Assembly (NCBI GenBank): GCA_009692305.1
Contig: SHZK01000007.1
Location: 50,162 to 114,161, forward strand
Length of the DNA: 64,000 nucleotides
Reading direction: 5' to 3'
Source: Gammaproteobacteria bacterium
Lineage (GTDB): Bacteria > Pseudomonadota > Gammaproteobacteria > Pseudomonadales > Pseudohongiellaceae
Shown: positions 50,355 through 61,127 of the stretch, one piece after another
How the letters are laid out: each line of letters begins with the position of its first letter
Position numbering within the stretch: the stretch's first letter is position 1
The notes under the pieces: model-generated
What the model was told of the DNA's origin: nothing
Databases searched by the model: none
Seen by the model: only the letters and a program-made list of their open reading frames with translations
Position numbers and translations under genes: made by a program

Positions 50355-50879
50355 TGCTCGCCTAGTTGTGCGCGCAAGCTATGGATCGCGCGTGAGTAAT
50401 GGGTTTTGACACTGCCTTCGGCACAGGACATGGCAATAGCGGTTTGTTTTACATCCAGTCCTTCCCACGCCCTGAGCAGGAATGCCTGTTGCTGCCGCAA
50501 TGGTAATGCAGCCAATGCTTCCTGTAATTTAGTCATGCCTTCGCTGGTCTCAGTTTCAGCCTCGGGTGAGCGCGGGTGAGCGGCCATGGGGATCCGGTAC
50601 AGTCTGCAGCGGGTCTTCGGTCTCGTCCTCAGTGCTTCCCAGCCAGCCGCGAAAGCGATTACGGACGCTATTGCGGCGGTGCCAGTCGTTGATGCGACTA
50701 TGCAAAATTCGATAAAACAGCGGTGGCCATTCCGTTTCCGGGCGTCCGCTGTATTTTTCCACAAGTTTGAACATGGCATCCTGCACCAGATCCAGCGCAT
50801 CTTCATTGTTACGCGTGGCAAAACGCGCGATGCGGAAGGCCCTAGCCTGAGCACCTTGCAAAAATCTTTCCAATAACAA
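50345..50879 (-). pseudogene. ECF-type RNA polymerase sigma factor, frameshifted by a 10-bp tandem duplication
   Basis: Sigma region 2 ([26 protein letters not shown]...RINDWHRR) in one frame (50879-50556) and region 4 ([45 protein letters not shown]) in another; removing one copy of cgggtgagcg (50563-50582) restores one ORF. Confidence 0.85.
50563..50582. repeat. Perfect 10-bp tandem duplication (cgggtgagcg)x2 within the sigma-factor gene
   Basis: Read directly: ctcgggtgagcgcgggtgagcggcc. Confidence 0.95.
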
Positions 50880-51069
50880 GGAGTTATCCAGGTCATCGCC
50901 TCCGATAGCGAGAGTATTCAGGTACCATGCCTAGCTTTGATTCATTCGCTTTACATCGCAGTTTGTCGGTTTCTTCAACCCTAAAATATCGATTTTGCAC
51001 TTGAACTAACGCGCAATTGCAGTATTGGTTTACAGGAATATGCAGAATCTGTAGCGAATTTTCGGGGTA

Positions 51070-52053
51070 TTAATCGAACAAACCGAAAGTGAGGATACTG
51101 AGCAGAGAGCGGCGCTGCGCTGGATCAGCCTGGGAATTGATGATCTGGTCACTGCCAGAGACACCTGGGCGGGTAGTTGGCGCCAGCGGTGGATCGACCC
51201 AGTTAGCGCCCAGAAGACCGAATGACACGGTATAGAGCAAGGAAGGATTGGTAATTTCTGAGCGAATAATGAAACTGCCGTTACTGTCGACGGAGGCATG
51301 CTCAGGATAGTTTTCTCGCAGCAATTCCAGTGAAGTGTCAGCCATCTCATTCAATCCCAGCCGTAAATAGGCTTCCACCATCACCGCCACGCCATCAGCG
51401 ACTGGAGGAGTGCCCTGGAAATTCTCCACCACGTACTGCCCACGCCGCAATGCCGCAATATAGGCGCGTCGCTCAAGATAGTAGTTGGCTACATGAATTT
51501 CGTATGCCGCCAGATTATTGCGCAGGAACACCATGCGCGAGCGCGTGTCAGCGGCATAAGGGCTGTCCGGATAGAGCGCCAGCAACTGGGCGAAGTCATT
51601 AAATGATTCCTGGGAACGACCCGGGTCACGCCGCGTGCTGTCCACTGGCAGGAATCGATTGAGGATGCCTTTATCGTCAGTGAACGAGGAAAGCCCCTTC
51701 ATATAATAGGCATAGTCTACGTTTTCATTGTCCGGATGCAGACGAATGAAGCGGTCGGCGGCTGCCCGCGCCGCTTCCAGATCGTTGTTGCGATAGTAGG
51801 CATAGACGATTTCGATTTGCGACTGTGCTGCAAAGCGACCGAATGGATAGCGGGATTCAAGCGCCTGATAGGTACTGATTGCACCGCGGAAATTTTGTCC
51901 TTCGACCTGATCCAGGGCGCGTCGGTAAAACTGCTCCTCGGAGGTCAGATCGGCGAACTCATCTTCGTCTTCATCGCCACCAAACCAGCCACAGGCGGCC
52001 AGATTGAGACATAGCAACAGGATTGCGCTTAATTTGAAAAAAGCTGTGTTCAC
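51070..52053 (-). CDS. bamD: Outer membrane assembly lipoprotein BamD (extended)
   Basis: Lipobox [70 protein letters not shown] start likely. Confidence 0.93.
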   Translation of the reverse strand: MNTAFFKLSAILLLCLNLAACGWFGGDEDEDEFADLTSEEQFYRRALDQVEGQNFRGAISTYQALESRYPFGRFAAQSQIEIVYAYYRNNDLEAARAAADRFIRLHPDNENVDYAYYMKGLSSFTDDKGILNRFLPVDSTRRDPGRSQESFNDFAQLLALYPDSPYAADTRSRMVFLRNNLAAYEIHVANYYLERRAYIAALRRGQYVVENFQGTPPVADGVAVMVEAYLRLGLNEMADTSLELLRENYPEHASVDSNGSFIIRSEITNPSLLYTVSFGLLGANWVDPPLAPTTRPGVSGSDQIINSQADPAQRRSLLSILTFGLFD

Positions 52054-52207
52054 GTTTGGGAGTACCGGTATTCCGCATGTCGAGCAAAATAAAACTGCGC
52101 CATTTAACCACAGCATGCCGCAGATACCCAGACCTTGTTACAAGCGAAGGATTGGGTATGGGGCAGCTGTCTTATCAAGTATCTGTCTTATCAAGTATGA
52201 TAGGTCC

Positions 52208-53173
52208 ATGACAACACATATCTCACTGCAAGCCGCCGTACCTGAAGATCTTTCAGGCAATCGATTAGACCAGATTGCTGCAAAATTGTTTCCCGAATAT
52301 TCCCGGGCACGACTGCAGGGCTGGATCAAGGACGGCAGCCTGAAAGTAAATGGGCGCATACTGAAATCGAAAGACAAGCTGCCGACTGGTGACTTGATCA
52401 GGGTTGAAGCCGAGATGGCAGCCGCAACATCCTGGGTCGCCGAACCATTGGCATTGGACATTGTGTTCGAAGACGAACATCTGTTGGTGCTGAATAAGGG
52501 TGTTGGCATGGTCGTGCATCCAGCCGCGGGCAATCGCGATGGCACGCTGCTGAATGGATTGCTGCATTATTTTCCGCAATTGAATGAACTGCCTCGAGCC
52601 GGAATGGTGCATCGCCTTGATAAGGACACCACCGGACTGATGGTGGTAGCCAAATCTTTGAAGGCGCATACGGGGCTCGTGAAATTATTGCAAACCAGAA
52701 ATGTAACGCGCGAATACGAAGCCGTTCTGAAGGGAGTGCTCACGGGAGGCGGTACGGTGGATAAGCCGCTCGGGCGTCATCCGGTGAATCGCAAGAAGCG
52801 CGCTGTGACCGAGACCGGACAAATCGCAGTGACCCACTATCGGGTAATCACCAAGTATCGCGCATTTACCCATGTGCAGGTGAATCTGGAAACCGGTCGT
52901 ACCCATCAGATTCGCGTCCATATGGCATCTGTTAATCACGCACTTGTTGGCGATCCAATGTATGGCGGGCGCCTGCAATTACCGGCGGCATGTTCGCCAG
53001 CTCTTGCTGATTATCTGCATGCGTTTCGCAGACAAGCATTGCATGCGCGAAAATTGGCGCTGGTACATCCAGTCACGCAACAAGAATTGACATGGGAAGT
53101 GCCGCGACCTGCAGACATGGAAAAGTTGTTATTATTGCTGGCAGCGGATAGTAATCAGAAAAAGGCGCCCTGA
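52208..53173 (+). CDS. rluD: 23S rRNA pseudouridine synthase RluD
   Basis: GNRLDQIAAKLFPEYSRARLQGWIKDGSLKVNG S4 domain; GMVHRLDKDTTGLMVVAKS; divergent from bamD. Confidence 0.95.
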   Translation: MTTHISLQAAVPEDLSGNRLDQIAAKLFPEYSRARLQGWIKDGSLKVNGRILKSKDKLPTGDLIRVEAEMAAATSWVAEPLALDIVFEDEHLLVLNKGVGMVVHPAAGNRDGTLLNGLLHYFPQLNELPRAGMVHRLDKDTTGLMVVAKSLKAHTGLVKLLQTRNVTREYEAVLKGVLTGGGTVDKPLGRHPVNRKKRAVTETGQIAVTHYRVITKYRAFTHVQVNLETGRTHQIRVHMASVNHALVGDPMYGGRLQLPAACSPALADYLHAFRRQALHARKLALVHPVTQQELTWEVPRPADMEKLLLLLAADSNQKKAP

Positions 53174-53946
53174 TGCCGCTTGCTTCCCTTGCACTTGCAC
53201 CGCCTGATTGGGACCTGCCGTCAAATGTGATGGCCTGGGTTTCTGGCCGGAAAGGTGGCGTTAGTTCGGCGCCCTACGAGTCTCTGAATCTGGCACTGCA
53301 TGTAGGTGACAATGCGGCATCGGTGCATGCAAACCGGCGTCTGGTTGCCAATGCACTGGATGCTTCGCTGCAGTGGCAATGGCTGCAGCAAGTGCATAGT
53401 GACAAAGTGGTGCGGGTAAATACTCCTGTACCAGATATCGTTGCAGATGGAGTGATCACGTCAGCGCCCGGGATTGCTTGCTGCGTGTTAACAGCGGATT
53501 GCCTGTCGGTTTTTTTCGCGGCGAAGGACGGCTCTGAAGTCGCCTTGGCGCATGCTGGATGGCGCGGGTTGGCGTCCGGAATTATTGCGAATACAGTGCA
53601 GGGTATGTCGGTACCGGCAGAGCAATTGCTGGTGTGCTTGGGTCCAGCGATCGGGCCTTGTCATTTCGAGGTGGGCGCCGAAGTACCTGAGACTTTTCTG
53701 CGATCCTGGGCGGGAGTCATTCCAGCTGCGGCGATTGCAGACTGTTTTCATGCTGTGGCAGGCACACCTAAATCCATGGCTGATCTGTTTCGCCTGGCCA
53801 GATTGCAACTTGCCGCTTTGGGAGTTCAAAGCGTCGCGGGCGGCAGTGAGTGCACTTACTGCGAACAAGACAAGTATTACTCCTATCGTCGTTCGGGAAC
53901 TACCGGTCGCATGCTTAGTATGATTTGCCTGAAACCTGCCCTTTGA
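53173..53946 (+). CDS. pgeF: Multicopper polyphenol oxidase / purine nucleoside phosphorylase-like YfiH family (PgeF)
   Basis: GVSSAPYESLNLALHVGDN; CVLTADCLSVFFAAKDGSEVALAHAGWRGLASGI; CTYCEQDKYYSYRR. Confidence 0.93.
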   Translation: MPLASLALAPPDWDLPSNVMAWVSGRKGGVSSAPYESLNLALHVGDNAASVHANRRLVANALDASLQWQWLQQVHSDKVVRVNTPVPDIVADGVITSAPGIACCVLTADCLSVFFAAKDGSEVALAHAGWRGLASGIIANTVQGMSVPAEQLLVCLGPAIGPCHFEVGAEVPETFLRSWAGVIPAAAIADCFHAVAGTPKSMADLFRLARLQLAALGVQSVAGGSECTYCEQDKYYSYRRSGTTGRMLSMICLKPAL

Positions 53947-53956
53947 TGTAAATCAA
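53943..53956. promoter_or_regulatory. FNR/Anr-type box TTGATgtaaATCAA
   Basis: Perfect match to TTGAT-N4-ATCAA, overlapping the pgeF stop, upstream of clpB. Confidence 0.6.
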
Positions 53957-53973
53957 GAACACTCCTCTTATTA

Positions 53974-54000
53974 TTGAAAAATTGCATCCTGGACCCCATA
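53974..54000 (+). promoter_or_regulatory. Candidate sigma-32 (heat-shock) promoter of clpB
   Basis: TTGAAA - 14 nt - CCCCATaa upstream of clpB. Confidence 0.6.
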
Positions 54001-54074
54001 ACTGTGCGCAATGAAGGCAGCAAGCGCATACCCTGAGGGTATGTCCGCGAAAACTGGAAAGGGGCGATATCACC

Positions 54075-56708
54075 ATGCGAATTGACAAATTAACCAGCAA
54101 ACTGCAGGCAGCGCTATCCGATGCGCAGTCACTGGCGCTCGGTCGTAACAACAATTTTATTGAACCAGTGCATCTGTTATTGGCCTTGCTGGACCAGAAG
54201 GGTGGTTCGGTGCGTCCCTTGTTGTCTCAAACCGGTTTTAACGTAGTTGAATTGCGGCGGCAGTTGCAGGCAGCTATCGATAATTTGCCACAACTGAAAG
54301 ATCACGACGGTGAGATTGCTGTATCGGGTGATCTGGGCAAATTACTGAACCAGGCCGACAAGCTGGCCCAGAAAAAGGGCGACAGTTTTATTTCCAGCGA
54401 AACTATCCTGCTATTGGCCATGAATGACAAAGGCGCGCTGGGGAAAGCGATGAATTCCTTTGGTGTGTCCGCGCAAGCATTGGAAAATGCCATTGCAAAT
54501 TTACGTGGCGGTGAGGCCGTAAGCGATGCTGGTGCGGAAGATTCCTGGCAGGCGCTGAACAAATATTGTGTCAACTTGACAGAGCGTGCTGAAAAAAATC
54601 AGCTGGACCCAGTCATTGGCAGAGACGCCGAAATTCGGCGCACGATTCAGGTGCTGCAACGACGCAGGAAAAACAATCCGGTATTAATTGGTGAGCCTGG
54701 AGTGGGCAAGACCGCTATCGTAGAAGGATTGGCGCAGCGCATCGTCAATGGCGAGGTGCCTGAAGGCTTGAAAGATAAAAAAATTCTGGCGCTGGATATG
54801 GGTGCATTGATTGCTGGTGCGAAGTTTCGCGGCGAGTTTGAAGAACGGCTTAAAGCCGTACTTAATGAATTATCCAAACAGGAAGGTTCGATTATTCTGT
54901 TCGTGGACGAACTGCATACCATGGTGGGCGCAGGCAAGGCTGAAGGAGCCATGGATGCTGGCAACATGTTAAAGCCAGCATTAGCCAGAGGCGACTTGCA
55001 TTGCGTAGGCGCTACCACTCTCGATGAATATCGACAATACATTGAGAAAGACGCAGCACTGGAACGTCGCTTCCAGAAGGTGCTGGTCGAGGAGCCTACA
55101 GAGAAAGACACGATTGCAGTTTTACGCGGCTTGAAAGAACGCTACGAAGTGCATCATGGCGTTGATATTTCCGATTCGGCGATTATCGCGGCGGCTCGGC
55201 TGTCGCAGCGTTACATCACCGACCGGCAACTGCCAGACAAGGCCATCGACCTCATAGATGAAGCGGCCAGCATGATACGCATGGAAATAGATTCCAAGCC
55301 TGAGGAAATGGACAAACTGGAACGCAAATTGATTCAACTCAAGATCGAACGCGAGGCATTGCGGAAGGATGAAGACCCTGCGTCCAAAAAGCACAAGGAA
55401 AAACTGGCGCATGACATTCTGGAGTTGGAGCGAGAGTTTGCTGACCTGGATGAAATCTGGAAAGCCGAAAAGGCATCATTGCAGGGCGCACAGTCCATCA
55501 AGGGCAGTCTTGAGAAAGCGCGGAATGACATTGAGGTCGCCCGACGGGCAGGTGATCTGGCGCGCATGTCCGAGATTCAGTACGGAATTATTCCAAGCCT
55601 GGAAAAAAAGTTGGTTGCAGCAGCAGAGGCTGAGGCGACTGAGAAAAAGCTTCTGCGCAACAGGGTCACGGAAGAAGAAATTGCCGATGTAGTATCGCGC
55701 GCTACCGGGATTCCGGTGAGCAAAATGCTGCAGAGTGACAAGTTGAAGTTGCTGGCCATGGAAGGCGCGTTGCATAAGCGCGTAATCGGCCAGGATGAGG
55801 CTATTCGCGCCGTTGCGAATGCGGTAAGACGCTCGCGCTCTGGTTTGTCCGATCCCAATCGTCCGAACGGATCATTCTTGTTCCTGGGGCCGACTGGTGT
55901 AGGCAAGACTGAATTATGCAAGGCATTGGCCGAATTTTTGTTCGATACAGAGGATGCTATGGTGCGTATCGACATGTCCGAGTTCATGGAGCGGCATTCG
56001 GTTGCGCGTCTGATTGGAGCGCCCCCAGGTTACGTTGGTTATGAAGCAGGTGGTTATCTTACTGAAGCGGTGAGACGCCGGCCCTATTCGGTATTGCTGC
56101 TCGATGAAGTGGAGAAGGCCCATAAGGATGTGTTTAATGTGCTGTTGCAGGTTCTGGACGACGGTCGCTTGACTGATGGCCATGGACGCACAGTGGATTT
56201 CCGCAACACGGCAATCGTCATGACCTCAAATTTGGGATCGGATCGCATTCAGGAAATGATGCATCAAGGTTCGATAGCCGGCGAGGCCTACGAGCAGGTT
56301 AAGCAGACTGTGCTCGGCATAGTGGTAAAACATTTCTCACCAGAATTTGTAAATCGTATTGACGAGACTGTGGTATTTCATCCGTTGCAACAGGAACAAA
56401 TTCGAGGCATTGCTGACATACAATTGCAATTGCTGAACAAGCGACTGGCAGACAGTGAATTGCGACTGGAGCCGAGCGCTGCAGTGCTTGATCATCTGGC
56501 GAAGGTCGGCTACGACCCGGTATACGGGGCCAGACCGCTCAAACGCGTAGTGCAGAATTTGATCGAAAACTCGTTGGCGCAGCACGTACTGCAGGGTGAC
56601 TATGTGCCCGGAGATATCATTACGGTGACGCTGGATGTGGCGGGTAAACTCGTCTTTGGCAAGGCTGCACAGGCTTCTGCTGCAGCCGTCGCTAGCGGAG
56701 GCAAATAG
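54075..56708 (+). CDS. clpB: ATP-dependent disaggregase ClpB
   Basis: Two AAA+ modules ([37 protein letters not shown]) with ClpB middle domain. Confidence 0.97.
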   Translation: MRIDKLTSKLQAALSDAQSLALGRNNNFIEPVHLLLALLDQKGGSVRPLLSQTGFNVVELRRQLQAAIDNLPQLKDHDGEIAVSGDLGKLLNQADKLAQKKGDSFISSETILLLAMNDKGALGKAMNSFGVSAQALENAIANLRGGEAVSDAGAEDSWQALNKYCVNLTERAEKNQLDPVIGRDAEIRRTIQVLQRRRKNNPVLIGEPGVGKTAIVEGLAQRIVNGEVPEGLKDKKILALDMGALIAGAKFRGEFEERLKAVLNELSKQEGSIILFVDELHTMVGAGKAEGAMDAGNMLKPALARGDLHCVGATTLDEYRQYIEKDAALERRFQKVLVEEPTEKDTIAVLRGLKERYEVHHGVDISDSAIIAAARLSQRYITDRQLPDKAIDLIDEAASMIRMEIDSKPEEMDKLERKLIQLKIEREALRKDEDPASKKHKEKLAHDILELEREFADLDEIWKAEKASLQGAQSIKGSLEKARNDIEVARRAGDLARMSEIQYGIIPSLEKKLVAAAEAEATEKKLLRNRVTEEEIADVVSRATGIPVSKMLQSDKLKLLAMEGALHKRVIGQDEAIRAVANAVRRSRSGLSDPNRPNGSFLFLGPTGVGKTELCKALAEFLFDTEDAMVRIDMSEFMERHSVARLIGAPPGYVGYEAGGYLTEAVRRRPYSVLLLDEVEKAHKDVFNVLLQVLDDGRLTDGHGRTVDFRNTAIVMTSNLGSDRIQEMMHQGSIAGEAYEQVKQTVLGIVVKHFSPEFVNRIDETVVFHPLQQEQIRGIADIQLQLLNKRLADSELRLEPSAAVLDHLAKVGYDPVYGARPLKRVVQNLIENSLAQHVLQGDYVPGDIITVTLDVAGKLVFGKAAQASAAAVASGGK

Positions 56709-57036
56709 CTAAGAGCTTGACTTTTCTTGCATAAATGGCAGAATCTCGGGGCTTGAGCAGTGCGATTTGGCCACACCCCATTCAATCTGCCGTAGTCTGT
56801 AACCGCCGTAACCAGGCAACCTATCGGACTACTATCTAGGTGTCTGACAATATCCACCTAAGGCCTCTATCACGTTATCGCGTACGAGGCCGACAAAAAG
56901 CAGGAATCGACCAGCTAAGTGTCGAATTGCTTCTTGTTAACACTATATATTCATCTAATCCTGCGAATTCAGCTCCATGTGCAGCCGTCAGCTGTATTTC
57001 GTACAAAATCAGCCAGCGCCTGCGCGGTCTGAATTA

Positions 57037-58788
57037 ATGCTTAAAAGCAGAGGCAAAAAAGTGGAACAACTATCTGGTGGTGAGATGCTCATTCGTGCGT
57101 TGCACGATGAGGGTGTCGAAATCATTTTCGGTTATCCCGGTGGCGCGGTATTGCATATCTACGATGCAATCTTCAACCAGGACAAGATTCAGCACATTCT
57201 GGTGCGGCATGAGCAGGCAGCAACGCACGCTGCGGATGGCTATGCGCGTTCTTCCGGAAAACCTGGTGTGGTGCTTGTTACGTCTGGCCCTGGTGCGACC
57301 AATGCCATAACCGGCATCGCCACCGCTTACATGGACTCGATTCCAATGGTGGTAATATCTGGCCAGGTGGACAGTAGAATGATCGGTTCAGATGGATTTC
57401 AGGAAACCGACATGGTGGGTATATCCCGGCCGATAGTGAAGCACAGTTTCATGGCGAAGCATCCTGCGGAAATCCCGTTGCTGGTAAAAAAAGCATTTCA
57501 TATTGCGACAACAGGCCGGCCTGGTCCAGTTGTAATCGATATTCCGAAAGACGTGACTGATCCAAAAATCAAGCTGCCTTATAGCTATCCAAAGAATATC
57601 AAACTGCGCTCATATTCTATTCCGGGCAAAGGACATTCCGGGCAAATCAAGAAAGCCGTTGATGCATTGCTGAGTGCGAAACGGCCCATGATTTATGCCG
57701 GCGGTGGTGTCATTCAGGGATCGGGTTCAGAGTTATTGACGAAACTTACGCGTCAGCTGGGTTTTCCGATAACAAATACTCTGATGGGTCTGGGTGCATA
57801 TCCATCCAGCGACAAGCAATTCCTGGGCATGCTTGGCATGCATGGCACCTATGAAGCAAATATGGCGATGCATTATTGCGATGTATTGCTCGGCATTGGT
57901 GTGCGCTTCGATGATCGTGTCACCAACTCTGACGTCACAAAATTCTGCCCCGACGCGACTATTTTGCATGTTGATATCGATCCAGCCTCAATTTCGAAGA
58001 CTGTTGCTGCGGATGTGCCTATCGTTGGTTCTGTGGTGTCGGTTCTGGAAGAGATGCTAGATCTGGTTGCCAAAGCCAAGGCAAAGGTCGACAAGAAAGC
58101 AATCGGTGTCTGGTGGAAACAAATTGAACAATGGCGAGAAAAAGACAGTCTTGCAGTGGCACCATCAGAGAATGATGTTATAAAGCCACAGCAGGTTATA
58201 AAAGCGATCCACAAGATTACCAAGGGGGATGCTTTCGTATCATCTGACGTGGGTCAGCATCAGATGTTTGCAGCCCAATACTATGGCTTCGACAAGCCGC
58301 GCCGATGGATAAATTCCGGTGGCCTCGGCACGATGGGTTTCGGTTTTCCGGCGGCAATGGGTGTGCAGTTTGCGCATCCAAAAGCTGTGTCTGTATGCGT
58401 CACCGGAGAGGGCAGCATTCAGATGTGCCTGCAGGAGTTGGCAACTTGTATGCAGTACCAGCTGCCTATCAAGATCATCTGCTTGAATAATCAGGCCCTG
58501 GGCATGGTGAAGCAATGGCAGGACATGCAATACGGTGGCCGCCATTCGCACAGTACCTATGCCGAATCCTTGCCTGATTTTGTCAAGCTGGTGGAAGCCT
58601 ACGGACATGTTGGAATCAAGATTGAGAAATTTTCCGATTTGGAATCTGGTTTGAAGAAAGCTTTCGCCTTGAAAGACAGACTGGTATTTGTTGATGTCAT
58701 GGTCGACCCTGAGGAGCATGTGTATCCAATGGCGGTTAAAGGTGGTGCCATGAAAGACATGATATTGAGTAAAACGGAGCGAACCTGA
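57037..58788 (+). CDS. ilvI: Acetolactate synthase large subunit (IlvI-type)
   Basis: [34 protein letters not shown]-binding [27 protein letters not shown]. Confidence 0.96.
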   Translation: MLKSRGKKVEQLSGGEMLIRALHDEGVEIIFGYPGGAVLHIYDAIFNQDKIQHILVRHEQAATHAADGYARSSGKPGVVLVTSGPGATNAITGIATAYMDSIPMVVISGQVDSRMIGSDGFQETDMVGISRPIVKHSFMAKHPAEIPLLVKKAFHIATTGRPGPVVIDIPKDVTDPKIKLPYSYPKNIKLRSYSIPGKGHSGQIKKAVDALLSAKRPMIYAGGGVIQGSGSELLTKLTRQLGFPITNTLMGLGAYPSSDKQFLGMLGMHGTYEANMAMHYCDVLLGIGVRFDDRVTNSDVTKFCPDATILHVDIDPASISKTVAADVPIVGSVVSVLEEMLDLVAKAKAKVDKKAIGVWWKQIEQWREKDSLAVAPSENDVIKPQQVIKAIHKITKGDAFVSSDVGQHQMFAAQYYGFDKPRRWINSGGLGTMGFGFPAAMGVQFAHPKAVSVCVTGEGSIQMCLQELATCMQYQLPIKIICLNNQALGMVKQWQDMQYGGRHSHSTYAESLPDFVKLVEAYGHVGIKIEKFSDLESGLKKAFALKDRLVFVDVMVDPEEHVYPMAVKGGAMKDMILSKTERT

Positions 58789-58789
58789 T

Positions 58790-59281
58790 ATGCGCCATAT
58801 TATTTCTGTGTTGATGGAGAATGAACCAGGTGCATTGTCGCGAGTGGTTGGCCTGTTTTCGCAACGCAATTACAACATTGATTCTCTGACCGTTGCTCCA
58901 ACTGAAGATCATTCGCTTTCACGCCTGACATTGACTACCAGCGGTGATGATCGACGTATAGAACAGATAACCAAGCATCTGAACAAGCTGGTGGATGTCG
59001 TCAAACTGGTCGATCTGACTGAGGGTGCCCACATTGAAAGAGAACTGATGCTGATCAAGGTCAAGGCAGTTGGCCCACAACGTGCTGAAGTGAAGCGTAC
59101 TGTAGATATATTTCGCGGACAGATCGTCGATTTGACGAGCAGCGTCTACACCATTCAATTGACAGGCACGAGCGATAAACTGGATGCATTCATTACTGCG
59201 CTTGGCGACAATGTGGTAATGGAGGTCGCCAGAACGGGAGTTTCCGGCATTTCTCGCGGTGAGAAGGTACTGAGCCTGTAG
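58790..59281 (+). CDS. ilvH: Acetolactate synthase small subunit
   Basis: MRHIISVLMENEPGALSRVVGLFSQRNYNIDSLTVAPTED. Confidence 0.97.
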   Translation: MRHIISVLMENEPGALSRVVGLFSQRNYNIDSLTVAPTEDHSLSRLTLTTSGDDRRIEQITKHLNKLVDVVKLVDLTEGAHIERELMLIKVKAVGPQRAEVKRTVDIFRGQIVDLTSSVYTIQLTGTSDKLDAFITALGDNVVMEVARTGVSGISRGEKVLSL

Positions 59282-59327
59282 CTTGCGCTGCGGTAAAAGA
59301 TCATCCAATAAAAAGGGGTAATAAAAA

Positions 59328-59380
59328 GGGGTCAGAGCTAAATTCTTGCAACATTAGTGCAGAAAATTAACTCTGACCCC
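59328..59380. repeat. Palindromic GGGGTCAGAG repeat element (REP/MITE-like); possible bidirectional terminator
   Basis: ggggtcagagctaaattcttgca ... tgcagaaaattaactctgacccc imperfect inverted repeat flanked by A-run and T-run, between convergent ilvH and ilvC. Confidence 0.75.
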
Positions 59381-59396
59381 TGTTTTTTTTATGCAG

Positions 59397-60866
59397 CTAA
59401 ATGGCCTTCTTCATTGCTGTCATATACTTGCGCAGTCGTTTGCCAACTACTTCGATTGAATGGGAGCGAATGGCGTTATTCACTGTGATCAACTCAGCAT
59501 TGTCCACTCCCAGCTCCTGCAATTGTAGTCCGGCACCGATGACATCGGTATCGACACGCGTCATGAAGTCTTTCAGCAATGGCACGCAGGCATGAGAGAA
59601 TAGATAGCAGCCATACTCGGCTGTGTCAGATATGACCTTGTTCATCTCATACAGTTTCTTGCGACCAATCAAGTTGGCGATCAGCGGCACTTCGTGCAGG
59701 GACTCATAATAAGCTGATTCCTCAATGATGCCGCTCGCTGTCATCGTTTCGAAAGCAAGCTCGACACCTGCCTTGATCATGGCAACCATCAAGATGCTGT
59801 TGTCATAATATTCCTGTTCGGGTATTTCCATGTCTCCTGCGACAGATTTCTCGAATGCGGTCTTGCCCGTTTCTTCTCTCCAGGCGAGCAATTTTTTGTC
59901 GTCATTCGCCCAGTCTGCCATCATGCCAGCAGAAAATGCGCCGGTGATGATGTCATCCATGTGTTTCTGGTAGAGAGGCGCCATTAATTGCTTCAACTCT
60001 GCGGCAACTGAGTTAGCAACGATTTTTGCGGGGTTGGAAAGACGATCCATCATATTGGTAATGCCGCCGTGTTTGAGGCCTTCGGCAACTACTTCCCAGC
60101 CATGCTGTACCAGTTTTGATGCGTAATCAGCTGCGATGCCTTTCTCGATCATTTTGTTGTAACAAAGAATCGAACCAGTTTGCAGCATGCCGCACAGAAT
60201 TGTTTGCTCACCCATGAGGTCGGATTTCACTTCCGCAATGAAGGAGGATTCCAGAACACCAGCGCGATGGCCACCGGTAGCAGCTGCGTATGCTTTGGCG
60301 ATATCCATGCCTTCGCCGTCAGGATTGTTTTCCGCATGTACCGCGATCAAAGTGGGTACGCCAAATCCGCGTTTGTACTCTTCGCGAACTTCGGTGCCAG
60401 GACATTTCGGTGCAACCATCACCACTGTGATGTCTTTCCGTATTTGCATGCCTTCTTCAACAATATTAAATCCGTGTGAATAGGCAAGGCATGCTCCCTT
60501 TTTCATCAATGGCATAATAAGTTTAACCACTGCGCTATGCTGTTTGTCTGGCGTGAGATTCAATACCAGATCAGCAGTTGGAATCAGTTCTTCATAGGTG
60601 CCAACTTTGAAACCGTTATCAGTGGCATTCTTCCAGGAGACACGCTTTTCTTTAATCGCGGCATCACGCAGCGTATAGGTCACGTTCAAGCCACTGTCGC
60701 GCATGTTGAGACCCTGATTGAGCCCCTGTGCGCCGCAGCCGACTATTACCACTTTCTTCCCGGCCAGTTTTTTCACACCATCGCTGAATTCACTTTGATC
60801 CATAAAGCGACATTTGCCCAATTGATCCAATTGGAGGCGGAGGGGCAGCGTATTAAAGTAATTCAT
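59397..60866 (-). CDS. ilvC: Ketol-acid reductoisomerase (class II, long form)
   Basis: [90 protein letters not shown]. Confidence 0.96.
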   Translation of the reverse strand: MNYFNTLPLRLQLDQLGKCRFMDQSEFSDGVKKLAGKKVVIVGCGAQGLNQGLNMRDSGLNVTYTLRDAAIKEKRVSWKNATDNGFKVGTYEELIPTADLVLNLTPDKQHSAVVKLIMPLMKKGACLAYSHGFNIVEEGMQIRKDITVVMVAPKCPGTEVREEYKRGFGVPTLIAVHAENNPDGEGMDIAKAYAAATGGHRAGVLESSFIAEVKSDLMGEQTILCGMLQTGSILCYNKMIEKGIAADYASKLVQHGWEVVAEGLKHGGITNMMDRLSNPAKIVANSVAAELKQLMAPLYQKHMDDIITGAFSAGMMADWANDDKKLLAWREETGKTAFEKSVAGDMEIPEQEYYDNSILMVAMIKAGVELAFETMTASGIIEESAYYESLHEVPLIANLIGRKKLYEMNKVISDTAEYGCYLFSHACVPLLKDFMTRVDTDVIGAGLQLQELGVDNAELITVNNAIRSHSIEVVGKRLRKYMTAMKKAI

Positions 60867-61127
60867 GGACTTGCTCCGATGTATGTATCTTGCGAAGAGT
60901 TCGGGTAAAGAATTCGCGCGCAGGTGCAATCTGCAGGTTTTCAGTGAGGCGCGATCATATAGCATCTTGATTCTTGGGTAAAATATTCGCTGGAATTTAG
61001 CCGCATATGCGCTGGTATGTCACCGGGGCATTACCCCGACTTTACTGGAAATAGTCCCGCAGAATCCAATTCAGGGCGGTATACTTGCCAACGACGGCGA
61101 AATTGCCTGCGGGCAAAGAGACGATTT

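Noticed and set aside
50556-50600. Programmed ribosomal frameshifting in the sigma-factor gene
   Set aside because: No slippery heptamer seen; the perfect 10-bp duplication fully explains the frame change.
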